This document shows positions 20,581-29,754 of a stretch of DNA of 64,000 nt, in pieces; the first letter of the stretch is position 1, and each line of letters begins with the position of its first letter. The translations under genes and the position numbers were made by a program. This DNA is from Planctomycetes bacterium syqfu (GTDB lineage Bacteria > Planctomycetota > Phycisphaerae > Phycisphaerales > Phycisphaeraceae): positions 4,650,001-4,714,000 of the forward strand of contig CP087563.1 in NCBI GenBank assembly GCA_020974905.1, written 5' to 3'. Below the pieces are notes generated by a model, which was given only the letters and a program-made list of their open reading frames with translations, searched no databases and was not told where the DNA came from.

Positions 20581-21633
20581 TTACCCCGGCAGCTGATCCA
20601 ACGAATCCTGCAATGATTTGATGATAGGCAAATCAGGATTGATCAACTGGATATGCAACAGGTGTTGCTGAGCCTTGTCCTTGTCACCAGCCTTGATCCG
20701 CCATTGCGCTGCCTTGGCTGCAAGGTCCCAGTTACGCAGATCTTTGGCCAGCAGTTGTTCGTAGACTTCCGCGGCCTTGCCCGGTTCACCGAGTTGATCC
20801 CAGTATTTAGCCATCTCCGCAGCGATGGGCAGTTGGGCTTTTTCGGCATCGGTGAGATTGCCCATGACCGTAAGCGCTTCGTTGGGCTTACCCAGTTCAG
20901 ACAGCAATCGTGCCTGCTTCCGCAGATACACGACCTTGGTCTTGCGCTTGGCCAAGGGCGACTGATCGATGGCTTGCTGCATGGTGTAAACCGCCTGGGC
21001 GATTTGGTTTTGCTTGACCTGGCAGTCCGCCTTGCCGTTGAGCGCGAGGATCATGTCTGAGTCCAACGCGTAGGCTTTTTCGTAGCATTCCTGAGCCTGG
21101 GACCAGTTACTTTGTTCGAAGTAACTTTGGCCCAGGTACAGCCAATACTGCGCGTTGGACGGTTCGAGTTTGACCGCAAGGCTCAGGTGATCCGCTGCGG
21201 TCTTGGGGTCCTTTTGCATCAGGGCAATGTTGCCCGCCAGCAGATGCACCGGCCCCTGATCGGGGTCGAGCTTCAGGGATTTGTCGATGTAGCTTTGGGC
21301 GTTGGTCAGATCACCTTTGTCAAAATAAAGTTGGCCGACGAAGAGTTGGCCCGGCGCAAACTCGGGATGTTTCTCTGCGATCTCTTTGGCTTGTGTGATG
21401 AGTTTGTCCAGATCAATCTTGCCCCGCCGTTGATGCATATATAATTGGCGGAGTGGCTCGAATTGGGCTTCGATATCTTCGAGGGTCTGCTTCTGAACAG
21501 GCGATGGCATTCTTTCATCAGGCCCCGGCGCATTTTGCAGAAAGACCGCGCAGAAGATCACAATCGTGAGCATCACGGCCAGCACCATGCCAAAGAGAAC
21601 GGGGTTGTGTCGGATATTGCGTTTTTCAGTCAT
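20581..21633 (-). CDS. Membrane-anchored TPR protein
   Basis: Starts MTEKRNIRHNPVLFG; one membrane helix (VLFGMVLAVMLTIVIFCAVF) at residues 12-31 places the rest outside the cytoplasm. The remainder is at least six tetratricopeptide repeats (APGQLFVGQLYFDKGDLTNA, VHLLAGNIALMQKDPKTAA, AQYWLYLGQSYFEQSNWSQA, ILALNGKADCQVKQNQIAQA). It probably acts as an assembly scaffold. No partner is suggested by the neighbours. A longer start at 21693 would place basic residues in front without a ribosome site. Confidence 0.85.
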   Translation of the reverse strand: MTEKRNIRHNPVLFGMVLAVMLTIVIFCAVFLQNAPGPDERMPSPVQKQTLEDIEAQFEPLRQLYMHQRRGKIDLDKLITQAKEIAEKHPEFAPGQLFVGQLYFDKGDLTNAQSYIDKSLKLDPDQGPVHLLAGNIALMQKDPKTAADHLSLAVKLEPSNAQYWLYLGQSYFEQSNWSQAQECYEKAYALDSDMILALNGKADCQVKQNQIAQAVYTMQQAIDQSPLAKRKTKVVYLRKQARLLSELGKPNEALTVMGNLTDAEKAQLPIAAEMAKYWDQLGEPGKAAEVYEQLLAKDLRNWDLAAKAAQWRIKAGDKDKAQQHLLHIQLINPDLPIIKSLQDSLDQLPG

Positions 21634-21656
21634 CGGTACAAGGTACCGCCAACGCG

Positions 21657-21684
21657 AAGCCGTGTCACTCCTGTGGCACGGGTT
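21657..21684. repeat. Family B half repeat
   Basis: AAGCCGTGTCACTCCTGTGG then CACGGGTT matches the left arm of family B. The right arm is absent. Confidence 0.6.
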
Positions 21685-21732
21685 ATGTTTCATGCATCAT
21701 ACGCACGTTTTAAGCAATTAATCTTCACGCTT

Positions 21733-21825
21733 CGTCACTCCCGCGCAGGCGGGAGTCCAGTGGAACATGCAACACGCGCACCGAATACCACTGGATTCCA
21801 GACTTCCGGGGGCGCTGGAATGACG
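21733..21825. repeat. Family A REP pair, copy 3, variant apex
   Basis: A standard left arm (CGTCACTCCCGCGCAGGCGG). The right arm apex reads GACTTCCGGGGGCG in place of CCTGCG, as in the copy at 49655. Confidence 0.8.
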
Positions 21826-21858
21826 ATATGAATCTCAGTTGTCATGTAATGCTAAAAC

Positions 21859-22515
21859 TCAGGCACACTTGCCCAGTGACTTGCCATCGGACTTGATGGG
21901 TTTGGCTTGATTCTCAATAGCTTCGCGGGCACACTTGGCTTTGTGGCGCCAGTACTTGATACCAATATAGACTGCTGCAACGACAAGCAATCCGCCGATG
22001 ACGCCGATCTGTCCCTGTTTGGCCCACTTCCAGACGTTTTCCAGATGGTTCCAGAAAAAGTAACCAGCAAGCATCAAGGCCGGCGCTGAGAGCAGACACG
22101 CCATGCCGTCAAAGAGCAGCATCTTCCATGCCGGGACGTGGAGCTTGCCAGCCGAGAAATACACCGGCGTGCGGAGACCGGGCATGAAGCGGGCGATGAA
22201 AATCACCTTGCCCCCATGCTGGGCAAAAAACTTCTGGGCCTTGGCCATCTTCTTGTCACAGAGATAACGACGGAGAATCGGCAGTTTGCGTATGGGTTCG
22301 CCGTACTTTCGACCGAGCATGTAGACGATGAAGTCCGCCCCGATGAGCGAGATGAGTCCGACGGGGAGCATGATGTAGATGTTGGCCTGTCCCGAGCCAC
22401 ACATGTACCCGCCCCAGATCAGCGGGACATCTTCGGGGATGGGTACACCAAAGCCACTGATCGTGAGGATCAGGAAAACACCCAGGTAAGACCAGTGAGC
22501 TAAAAAGGCTTCCAT
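21859..22515 (-). CDS. DedA-family membrane protein
   Basis: 218 residues with the VTT/DedA (SNARE-associated) fold, a family of lipid flippases or scramblases of the inner membrane. Seen are ISGFGVPIPEDVPLIWGG near the start, the amphipathic loop GRKYGEPIRKLPIL, and the diagnostic FIARFMPGLRTPVYFSAGKLHVP. A basic, cysteine-containing tail follows the last helix. It starts 12 bp after the CCA transferase gene ends, so the two are probably co-transcribed. Confidence 0.92.
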   Translation of the reverse strand: MEAFLAHWSYLGVFLILTISGFGVPIPEDVPLIWGGYMCGSGQANIYIMLPVGLISLIGADFIVYMLGRKYGEPIRKLPILRRYLCDKKMAKAQKFFAQHGGKVIFIARFMPGLRTPVYFSAGKLHVPAWKMLLFDGMACLLSAPALMLAGYFFWNHLENVWKWAKQGQIGVIGGLLVVAAVYIGIKYWRHKAKCAREAIENQAKPIKSDGKSLGKCA

Positions 22516-22527
22516 ATCACATCCAGT

Positions 22528-23799
22528 TTACCCACCATTGTCTGATGAGTTGCCTAGTACTTTCGATTTTATCCAGGCCAGGGCCTGCTGACGGTTGCAC
22601 ACCGTGCCGTCAAGTTGTGCATCGTACGCTTGATCGAGCCAATCGCCAAACGCCGGGCTGGGTTTGAGTCCCAGTTCGATCAAATCACTACCCCCGACCC
22701 ACGGCTGGGGATTCACCCCCTGGGCCTGCAAAATCGGGACTTGGACTCTCAAATCATCGGCTATGGGGCGGACGATCTGTACCTCTTTCATCGCCTCAAA
22801 TAGGATTCGACCTTGAGCAAATCGACTCATCGCAAGCAACCGCTTTTTGCCCGCGACACCTAACTCATGCCACTGCATTAACTTGGCGGTGACGCGCAGG
22901 GTGTTGACCAGTGCATCGCGCTGCTCATTACTCATGGACAGCGCGTTGCGCCATTGGGTCATGGTGCGCTCAAAGCCTTGTGCTAAAAAGGGTAATAGCT
23001 CAAAGCCATGTCGGGCATGCCGATCCAGCATCCATGCTGCCAAACAGACGGCTGCGTCCACCTCATCATGATCCGGCAGGGCACCGAGCGTCGTCAGGGC
23101 AACATCGCGGTGATCCTCATTGAGCGTGGGGCCGTCCAAATGCAGGTCTTGAATGAGTTTGGCTGCCAATTGACGTTGGACGGGTTCGACGGAGTTAGCC
23201 AACATCAGTTCGACTTCAATGCCGATGCGTTCGCGGGAGATTTGCCCCAGGTAGCGCGCGTGATTGCGGATCGCCCGGGCGGTCTTGGTTTCGATCTCAA
23301 AGCCCATGCGAGCAGCAAATCGGATGGCACGGAGCAGCCTCAGATAATCCTCATTAAACCGTTTGTCGGGGTCCCCGATCGCGCGGATGATGCCCGCTTT
23401 GAGGTCGTCCTGCCCGCCGACGTAGTCGATGATTTTATTTTCGATGGGGTCTTCAAACAGCCCGTTGATCGTAAAGTCGCGTCGCTGGGCGTCATGCTCC
23501 GCATCGGTGAATGCCACACCATCAGGCCGGCGTCCGTCGGAGTAGCCCCATTCGGTGCGGAAGGTGGCGACCTCGATGTGACAGCCCATCAGTCGGACCA
23601 GCACCACGCCAAAGGCTTCACCCACCAGTTGCGTGTTATGGAAAATCGCCGCCAACTCCGAAGGGGTGGCAGATGTCGCGACATCGTAATCCTTGGGGTC
23701 GATCCCCAGCAGTCGATCGCGCACGCAACCCCCAGCCAGGTACGCAACGTAACCGGCATCCTTGAGGATCGAGATGATTTTCGTGGCGGCATCGAGCAT
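22528..23799 (-). CDS. CCA tRNA nucleotidyltransferase / poly(A) polymerase family
   Basis: Class II nucleotidyltransferase acting on tRNA 3' ends or RNA tails. The head domain has LAGGCVRDRLLGIDPKDYDVATSATP with the two catalytic Asp, then FRTEWGYSDGRRPD and RRDFTINGLFEDP, followed by the neck signature RFNEDYLRLLRAIRFAARMGFEI. At 423 residues it fits the bacterial family. Sequence reading alone does not settle whether it adds CCA or poly(A). First gene of a probable two-gene unit with dedA. Confidence 0.92.
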   Translation of the reverse strand: MLDAATKIISILKDAGYVAYLAGGCVRDRLLGIDPKDYDVATSATPSELAAIFHNTQLVGEAFGVVLVRLMGCHIEVATFRTEWGYSDGRRPDGVAFTDAEHDAQRRDFTINGLFEDPIENKIIDYVGGQDDLKAGIIRAIGDPDKRFNEDYLRLLRAIRFAARMGFEIETKTARAIRNHARYLGQISRERIGIEVELMLANSVEPVQRQLAAKLIQDLHLDGPTLNEDHRDVALTTLGALPDHDEVDAAVCLAAWMLDRHARHGFELLPFLAQGFERTMTQWRNALSMSNEQRDALVNTLRVTAKLMQWHELGVAGKKRLLAMSRFAQGRILFEAMKEVQIVRPIADDLRVQVPILQAQGVNPQPWVGGSDLIELGLKPSPAFGDWLDQAYDAQLDGTVCNRQQALAWIKSKVLGNSSDNGG

Positions 23800-23830
23800 A
23801 CGTCAGGTTCACGTTTTGATCACGCAATTG

Positions 23831-23904
23831 GAGCACCAGATGTCAATCTGGTGCAGGTTATCAACGTGCCAATTCAACCTGCACCACATTAACATGTGGT
23901 GCTC
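23831..23904. repeat. Cruciform-type inverted repeat
   Basis: Arms of 29 bp (starting GAGCACCAGATGTCAATCTG and ending ACATGTGGTGCTC) pair at about 25 positions. Each arm itself holds a small CACCA/TGGTG hairpin. Confidence 0.65.
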
Positions 23905-23941
23905 AAGTGATCATTTCACATAGGTGTCAGTTGGCATCAGT

Positions 23942-24232
23942 TCAAAATTCAAAGTCCATCGCCATCAACACCGCGTCTTCACGCAGCGGTCCTGCGACGG
24001 CGACATGTTCAGGATGCGGTGCGTAGACTTCCAGCGCTTCCTTGCTTTCAAGGGTGACCAGCAAACCGTGTGTGAAACCCTGGGCGCGATCGGTGAAGTT
24101 CTTGCCGACCGAGAGATGCAGAATGCCGGGGATTTTGCCTTCCAGAGAACGCAGACCTGCAAGGTGTTCTTCCTGGCGAGCCGGGGTGATCTCTTCGCGG
24201 AACTTGATCCAAACCATGTGTTGTACGGGCAT
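23942..24232 (-). CDS. Dabb-domain (stress-responsive alpha/beta barrel) protein
   Basis: A 96-residue dimeric ferredoxin-like barrel protein. Family features are VQHMVWIKFREEITPARQEEH at the start, LSVGKNFTDRAQGFTHGLLVTLESKEAL and the closing HPEHVAVAGPLREDAVLMAMDFE. The function of stand-alone members is mostly unknown. The ATG at 24232 has AAAGG about eight bases upstream; a much longer in-frame extension to 24580 is only the shadow of hldE. Confidence 0.88.
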   Translation of the reverse strand: MPVQHMVWIKFREEITPARQEEHLAGLRSLEGKIPGILHLSVGKNFTDRAQGFTHGLLVTLESKEALEVYAPHPEHVAVAGPLREDAVLMAMDFEF

Positions 24233-24267
24233 GTTGTTGCCTTTCTGTGATTTTATTTTTGTCTGAC

Positions 24268-24344
24268 ATTTAGCCGCGTCACTTGTGACGCGCGATGTCT
24301 TGCGTTGTGGTAAGCCAAGCGCCTCGCAAGCGAGGCGGCTAAAT
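24268..24344. repeat. Inverted repeat between hldE and the Dabb gene
   Basis: ATTTAGCCGC and GCGGCTAAAT form the outer arms. Inner segments GTCACTTGTGAC and GCCTCGCAAGCGAGGC are palindromes. It may act as a terminator region for hldE, although no T run follows. Confidence 0.6.
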
Positions 24345-24350
24345 GATGCA

Positions 24351-25856
24351 TTATCTCTTTGTCGCTTCGATTTTCTGGATGATGTTGGTGGTGCTTCGTC
24401 CTTCGACCAGGCCGACGACGGTGACCTGCCCGCCGTAGGATTCGACGAACTCGTGGCCGACGACTTTGTCCTTGGTGTAGTCACCCCCCTTGACCAGGAC
24501 ATCGGGCTTGATCGCTCGCAGCAGGTCCATGGGGGTGTCCTTGTCGAACACGATGACATAGTCCACGCTGGCAAGCTCACTGAGCACCATCAGGCGGTCA
24601 TCCTGTTTGTTGACCGGGCGGTCCTTGCCTTTGATCTTGCGGATCGACGCATCGGAGTTCACACCCAGCACAAGGATGTCGCCCTGTGCCTTGGCCTGGC
24701 GGAGATATGCCACGTGACCAGCATGGAGGATGTCAAAACACCCATTGGTAAAGGCGATTTTCTTGCCCTGCTTGCGGTATGCCGTGATCTCGGGAAGCAA
24801 CTGATCCACCGTGCGGATTTTGCCCAATTCGGCATGTTGCTTCTGGAGTAACGCGATCAACACCTCATCCAATTCAATCGGCACGACCCCGAATTTTTCG
24901 ACTTCCAGACCCGCAGCAACGTTCGACAGACTCACCGACATCGGCCAGTCCGCGCCGTTGGCTAAGGACGCAGCGAGCATCGCAATCACCATGTCCCCCG
25001 CGCCGGTCACGTCATACACGCTCCGCGCTTCAGTCGGGATGGCGATGGGCTTTTTGCCTTTGACCAACAGCAGTGCGCCGCGCTTATCCAGCGTGAGCAC
25101 CACGGTCTGCAATTTGAGTTCACGCAGAAGCGTCTTGGCCATCAGGTCGGTTTCCGACGGCGTCATGCCGGTCGCTAAGCATGCTTCGGTGGCGTTGGGG
25201 GTGATGGTCGTCGCGCCGCGGTACTTGGTGTAATCTTCAATCGCTGCAGGGTCGACCAGCACGGGAATCTTGTGTTGTTTGGCGGTCTTGATCAGATGCT
25301 GACACACCGCAGGCGTCATCGCACCCTTGTTGTAGTCTTCGATGATCAGCGCATCAGCCCGGGCGATGAGTCGGTCACCCGCTGCCATGAGTTTCTGGGC
25401 GATCGTCGGACTGGCTGGTGATTTATCTTCGGTGTCGACCCGGAACATTTTCTGAGCATGACGATGCTGAGCAAGACCCACGAAGTTCTGCTTGATGGTG
25501 GTGGGGCGGCTTGGGTCATCAATTAACCCGGTGGTGGTGCAGCCTTTTTCCTTGAGTGATTTTTTCAGGTCAAACCCATTGCGGTCTTTACCGACGATCC
25601 CCAGGCAGGAGACCTTGCATCGCAAAGCAATGAGGTCCAGGCAGACGTTGGACGCACCGCCGGGGACCCATTTCTGGTCTTCAATCGCCAGCACCGGGAC
25701 CGGCGCGTCGGGCGAGAGCCGCTGAGCATTGCCATAGACATAATGGTCGAACATAAAGTCCCCAGCCACGACGATGCGCTTGGCACGCGCGGGCTTGGGC
25801 CACGAGTCGATAAAACGGATCGCCTGATCCACGGAGTTGACGTTTTGAGCGGTCAT
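24351..25856 (-). CDS. hldE: Bifunctional heptose-7-phosphate kinase / heptose-1-phosphate adenylyltransferase
   Basis: Makes ADP-heptose for lipopolysaccharide core. The N-terminal PfkB-type kinase domain shows GDFMFDHYVYG, PGGASNVCLDL and the catalytic DVTGAGDMVIAMLAA. The C-terminal nucleotidyltransferase shows FTNGCFDILHAGHVAYLRQAK with the HxGH motif, then KGGDYTKDKVVG and GRSTTNIIQKI. At 501 residues it is slightly longer than the Escherichia coli enzyme. It implies an outer membrane with heptose-containing glycolipid. It stands alone; the downstream Dabb gene is separated by a hairpin repeat. Confidence 0.95.
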   Translation of the reverse strand: MTAQNVNSVDQAIRFIDSWPKPARAKRIVVAGDFMFDHYVYGNAQRLSPDAPVPVLAIEDQKWVPGGASNVCLDLIALRCKVSCLGIVGKDRNGFDLKKSLKEKGCTTTGLIDDPSRPTTIKQNFVGLAQHRHAQKMFRVDTEDKSPASPTIAQKLMAAGDRLIARADALIIEDYNKGAMTPAVCQHLIKTAKQHKIPVLVDPAAIEDYTKYRGATTITPNATEACLATGMTPSETDLMAKTLLRELKLQTVVLTLDKRGALLLVKGKKPIAIPTEARSVYDVTGAGDMVIAMLAASLANGADWPMSVSLSNVAAGLEVEKFGVVPIELDEVLIALLQKQHAELGKIRTVDQLLPEITAYRKQGKKIAFTNGCFDILHAGHVAYLRQAKAQGDILVLGVNSDASIRKIKGKDRPVNKQDDRLMVLSELASVDYVIVFDKDTPMDLLRAIKPDVLVKGGDYTKDKVVGHEFVESYGGQVTVVGLVEGRSTTNIIQKIEATKR

Positions 25857-25945
25857 GAGGCGTATGATAAGCCAAAGCGCGGTAGGGGACTAGTGACGGA
25901 CGACTTATGTGACTTCACCCGCAATGGGTTTTCGTTCGTTTGGGT

Positions 25946-26152
25946 TTTTAACGCGAAGGTGCAAAGGACACGAAGGTCGCGAAGAAAGACAAAAACAAAT
26001 TAAACCACAGAGTCACAGAGAACACAGGGCCTGAAATAAGACATGAGTCTTACTCTACAGATATTTTAAAACTCTGTGCCTCTGTGTCTCTGTGGTTAAA
26101 AACGGTCTTGAAAAACTTTGCGTCCTTCGTGATCTTTGTGCTCTCGCGTTAA
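25946..26152. repeat. Family D composite inverted repeat
   Basis: Nested arms: the outer GCGAAGGTGCAAAGGACACG pairs with CGTCCTTCGTGATC...CTCTCGCGTTAA, and the inner AACCACAGAGTCACAGAG pairs with CTCTGTGTCTCTGTGGTT. About 49 bases (GAAGGTCGCGAAGAAAGACA and following) are identical to the copy at 35.6 kb. It fills the gap between hldE and ymdB. Confidence 0.85.
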
Positions 26153-26238
26153 TGAAAAAAACTGACAAAGGACAGCCCGTCACAAGATCGTGAAAACCTT
26201 CACTGGTGAGTGCTTAGTGATTGTGTTATGTTTGCAGA

Positions 26239-27081
26239 ATGCGAATTGTGATGCTTGGTGATATTGTCGGAGCGTGTGGCCGCCAGTCGGTTGCTCAGCT
26301 CATCCCGCAGATTCATGAACAGTACAAGCCCGACGTGGTGCTCGCCAATGCCGAGAACACGGCCAACGGTTCGGGACTCACGCCCGACCAGTATCGCAAG
26401 CTCTGCAAAGCCGGGATCGATGGCATGACGCTTGGTGATCACGCGCTGCGAAAGCGCGAAATCTTCTCCATCCTCCAGGACGAAAACAACATCATCCGCC
26501 CGGGCAATCTCCCTGAAGGTGCGCCGGGTAAAGGTTGGATGGCTGTGCAGCCCAGGGATGAGAGTCTGCCACCGGTGTATGTGATGATTGTGCTGGGCAA
26601 CATGTTCATGGGCCTTAATGCCAATGACCCGTTTGCCTCGGTGGATCGGATGATGGCACAACTGCCTCGCACCGCGGACGACAACGCGATCATTCTCGTG
26701 GAGATGCATGCGGAAACCACCAGCGAGAAACAGGCGATGGGCTGGCATCTGAACGGCAAGGTCTCAGCGGTCTTCGGTTCACACACCCATGTCCCCACCG
26801 CCGACGCCTGCGTGCTCCCCGATGCCAAGCAGGCCAAACGCAAGACCGCCTACATCTCCGACCTGGGCATGTGTGGTGGACATTATTCGGTCATCGGGCG
26901 ACGGGTGGAACCTGTTTTGACACATTTGCGCACCGGCGTTTACATGGCCTTCGACGTGGCAGATCAGGACCCGCGTATCAACGGCATTGTCATCGACATC
27001 GACGAAACCACCGGCTCGGCCACCGCCATCGAACGCTTCACCATGCATGCCGACCGCAACAAGTCTCCGTTTATGGCGTAA
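26239..27081 (+). CDS. YmdB-family metallophosphoesterase
   Basis: Dinuclear-metal phosphodiesterase; Bacillus YmdB cleaves 2',3'-cyclic nucleotides. Motifs visible are MRIVMLGDIVGACGR, LANAENTANGSGL, MTLGDHALRKREI, VEMHAETTSEKQAMG and FGSHTHVPTADA, covering the known ligands. The usual GNH ligand is GDH here, an Asn-to-Asp change at a metal site. The start at 26239 begins exactly at the family's MRIVMLGD; a start at 26221 adds six atypical residues. The gene ends at the C-rich TAACCCCGGAAC tail that resembles the recurring 13-mer. Confidence 0.92.
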   Translation: MRIVMLGDIVGACGRQSVAQLIPQIHEQYKPDVVLANAENTANGSGLTPDQYRKLCKAGIDGMTLGDHALRKREIFSILQDENNIIRPGNLPEGAPGKGWMAVQPRDESLPPVYVMIVLGNMFMGLNANDPFASVDRMMAQLPRTADDNAIILVEMHAETTSEKQAMGWHLNGKVSAVFGSHTHVPTADACVLPDAKQAKRKTAYISDLGMCGGHYSVIGRRVEPVLTHLRTGVYMAFDVADQDPRINGIVIDIDETTGSATAIERFTMHADRNKSPFMA

Positions 27082-27140
27082 CCCCGGAACCCCCCGGAAG
27101 CCTCCCGAAAATCGTCGTAACTTTTCTTGATCTCAACTCA

Positions 27141-27222
27141 AAAGCCGTGTCGCTCCTGCGGCACGGGTTGTTTAGTCTTTTACACTGCGATCGACCCGTG
27201 ACCCGGGAGGGGCACGGCTTTG
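27141..27222. repeat. Family B inverted repeat, copy 2
   Basis: AAAGCCGTGTCGCTCCTGCG and complementary GGGAGGGGCACGGCTTT arms. It lies 59 bp after the ymdB stop. Confidence 0.8.
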
Positions 27223-27434
27223 GCATGTATTCGATCTCAAACGCTGACAGGTCTGACTTGGGGTGATCACTTGCCAAATGGTCATTTGCATCGCGGATTC
27301 GACCAAACTCCGTCGGGTATTCGACCGATACGTAAAAAGTGAGTGCAACTAAACCCACTGGATCTGTCAACGCGCAACGCCGACCGGGGCAAACCCAGGT
27401 ACCGCATCATCCGTCGATTTGGAACGACGCACCG

Positions 27435-28319
27435 ATGCGCGCCAAGATCATGCTCCTCATTGCCATCGCGGCCGTGGGCGGCTGTATCGTCGGCATGCTC
27501 GAAGTCTACATGGGCCAACATGCCTACATTCTCGCTTCGGGACTCGGCGGACTTTGCCTGGTGTTATTCGGTCTTTCCAAGGCGTGGTGTTGGTTGCCGT
27601 TGGAGAACCTCATCAAACAGCTTGAGAGCATCGACAAGACCGACCGTCCCAAGCAGATTCAATCCCTGCCATTAAAGCGCGTTGATGAAGTCGGCCAGAT
27701 CGCGCGGGTGATTCATGAACTGATGGCATGGACGATCCGCGAACACATTCAGGCCCGCCAACTCCGCAAGAGTTTTGCAGACGAAGTGAACAAAGCCATC
27801 AACCGTGCCACCACGGACCTCAAAAACATGGCCATGCGCGATCCACTCACCGGCCTTGGCAACCGGCGCTTTGTCGATGAAAACCTTGAAGACCTGGTGC
27901 AGTCGGCTCGTCATACGCAGACAGATCTGGTGTGCATCGGATTTGACGTGGACAACTTCAAGCAAGTCAATGACACGCTCGGACATGCTGTCGGTGATGA
28001 GCTTTTGATTTTCATTGCTTCGCTGATTCAGGCTTCGGTGCGTGGGGATGACTACCCGATTCGCCTTGGTGGTGACGAGTTTTTACTGCTGATGCCCGGC
28101 TGTGACATCGACCATGCTTCCCGGATCACCGAGCGGATGGTGGTGCTTTTCCGTCAGCATGCCCAAAGCGCTTTCCCGCAGGTACCGGTGAGTCTGTCGG
28201 TGGGGATGGCTTCGCTGTATCAGGACAATCCTGCAGACGGCCGCGAACTCATGGAGATCGCTGACCAACGCCTCTACAAAGCCAAACACGGTGGCAAAGA
28301 CCGTTTGGTGACCTGTTGA
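27435..28319 (+). CDS. Membrane-bound diguanylate cyclase (GGDEF)
   Basis: Synthesises c-di-GMP. Two N-terminal helices (IMLLIAIAAVGGCIVGMLEV and ILASGLGGLCLVLFGLSKAW) are followed by a HAMP-like linker (LPLKRVDEVGQIARVIHELM), a coiled stretch and the cyclase domain with DPLTGLGNRRF, DNFKQVNDTLGHAVGD and the active RLGGDEFLLL. An inhibitory-site RxxD (RGDD) lies five residues before GGDEF, so product inhibition is expected. The ATG at 27435 directly precedes the first membrane helix; an upstream start at 27339 gives an unlikely polar extension. Confidence 0.93.
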   Translation: MRAKIMLLIAIAAVGGCIVGMLEVYMGQHAYILASGLGGLCLVLFGLSKAWCWLPLENLIKQLESIDKTDRPKQIQSLPLKRVDEVGQIARVIHELMAWTIREHIQARQLRKSFADEVNKAINRATTDLKNMAMRDPLTGLGNRRFVDENLEDLVQSARHTQTDLVCIGFDVDNFKQVNDTLGHAVGDELLIFIASLIQASVRGDDYPIRLGGDEFLLLMPGCDIDHASRITERMVVLFRQHAQSAFPQVPVSLSVGMASLYQDNPADGRELMEIADQRLYKAKHGGKDRLVTC

Positions 28320-28334
28320 ACATGTCATTGGGTT

Positions 28335-28428
28335 AAAGCCGTGTCACTCCCGTGGCACGGGTTGGTTCATCACGAACAACATCACATTAACTTCAAGACA
28401 ACCCGCGACTCAGGAGAGTCACGGCTTT
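28335..28428. repeat. Family B inverted repeat, copy 3
   Basis: AAAGCCGTGTCACTCCCGTG and complementary CAGGAGAGTCACGGCTTT. It starts 15 bases after the GGDEF gene's stop codon. Confidence 0.82.
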
Positions 28429-28517
28429 GTGTGTGATGGTTGCGCGTGATAACCCACATCTTGTTAGAAATACCGGACCTGTCCAGTCAACCCCATCAAA
28501 TGGCCGATAGGTAACCT

Positions 28518-29648
28518 ATGTCGGATCCCTCGCAACCTGTTATCGGTCATGTGTTACACCAACTGGCGTATGCCGGTGCGGAGGTGTTGGCTGCAGCGTT
28601 GGCAAGGCAACTCAAAGATCAGTTCCATTCGGTCTTCCTCTGCCTTGATGGCTTGGGGCAGCTTGGTGAGGAACTCGAAGCCGAGGGCTTTACGGTGGTG
28701 CAACTCGGTCGCGAGCCGGGGATTGACCTGAAGGTGTCCAAACGGATTCGTCAGGCGGTCAAGGATCACAAGATTGATCTGCTTCATGCCCATCAGTACA
28801 CCCCGTTTTTCTACTCCGCCATGTCCCGTCGCATGCGACACACCCCGCCGATCCTCTTTACTGAGCATGGGCGACATTACCCTGATCAACGCAAACTCAA
28901 ACGCGTCATTGCCAACAAAATTCTCTGGCGTCAGCATGATCGTGCGACCGCCGTGGGTCGGTTTGTCGCCAGAGCTTTGGTTGCCAACGAAGGCTTCCCG
29001 CGCACTGATGTCCAGGTGATCTACAACGGCATTAATCCTGACCAGTTCATGCTCCCCAATCCCAGCCAGATTCGATACCTGATGCGCAAGGAACTGGGAC
29101 TCACCGAAGACCAGCCCATCGCGCTGCAGGTCGCCCGGTTCCACCCGGTCAAAAGTCATGCGACTTCCATCAAGGCCTTCAGTCACGTGGTCGAGCAGTT
29201 GCCCAATGCCGTCTTGCTTTTGGCAGGTGACGGGCAGGACAAGCAGCTGATGCAGGAGTTGGCCAGACAGCTTGGGATCAGTTCGCAGGTTCGCTTTCTG
29301 GGTGTCCGAACCGACATCCCCAAACTCATGGCAGCGTCGGATGTCTTCGTGCTCTCATCGCTGAGTGAAGGCATCTCCGTCACCCTGCTCGAAGCCATGG
29401 CAGCAGGCGTCCCCATCTGCACCACCGATGTCGGGGGCAACAGTGAAATCGTCGAACACACCGTCACCGGCCTGCTCTCCCCAAGACAGGATGCCAAGGC
29501 GCTGGGTTCCAACCTTGTCCAACTGCTCATTGACGCACCGTTGCGACGTAAATTCGTCGATGCCTCCCGCCGTAAACTGCTTGCCCAATTCAATCAGCAG
29601 CAGATGCATGAGGGATACACCAAGCTTTACCGGTCAATGATTCATTGA
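28518..29648 (+). CDS. Glycosyltransferase family 4
   Basis: GT-B fold transferase of 376 residues, probably for cell-surface polysaccharide or glycolipid. The acceptor domain begins VIGHVLHQLAYAGAEVLAAALA; LLHAHQYTPFFYSA and TEHGRHYPDQRK are typical. The donor domain has IYNGINPDQF, VARFHPVKSHA, LLLAGDGQDKQ, VRFLGVRTDIPKLMAASDVF and the nucleotide-sugar E-x7-E motif SEGISVTLLEAMAAG. The GGTAACC region gives only a weak ribosome site. Next to it is a nucleotidyltransferase-like gene on the same strand, suggesting a joint role in glycan synthesis. Confidence 0.93.
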   Translation: MSDPSQPVIGHVLHQLAYAGAEVLAAALARQLKDQFHSVFLCLDGLGQLGEELEAEGFTVVQLGREPGIDLKVSKRIRQAVKDHKIDLLHAHQYTPFFYSAMSRRMRHTPPILFTEHGRHYPDQRKLKRVIANKILWRQHDRATAVGRFVARALVANEGFPRTDVQVIYNGINPDQFMLPNPSQIRYLMRKELGLTEDQPIALQVARFHPVKSHATSIKAFSHVVEQLPNAVLLLAGDGQDKQLMQELARQLGISSQVRFLGVRTDIPKLMAASDVFVLSSLSEGISVTLLEAMAAGVPICTTDVGGNSEIVEHTVTGLLSPRQDAKALGSNLVQLLIDAPLRRKFVDASRRKLLAQFNQQQMHEGYTKLYRSMIH

Positions 29649-29754
29649 CATAAGCAATTGCATATCACAGACATACACGCCTTGGCGTCTTGGCGATTCG
29701 TGAAAACGGACTTATGATGTGTCCAGGTTTTGACGATGGAACACCTGTAAGACC

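Noticed and set aside
21733-21825. CRISPR-like spacing of CGTCATTCCCGCG repeats
   Set aside because: These are dispersed REP palindromes in single pairs, not a tandem array with spacers, and no cas genes are present.
24268-24344. Riboswitch between hldE and the Dabb gene
   Set aside because: Only simple palindromes are present; no known aptamer core was recognised.
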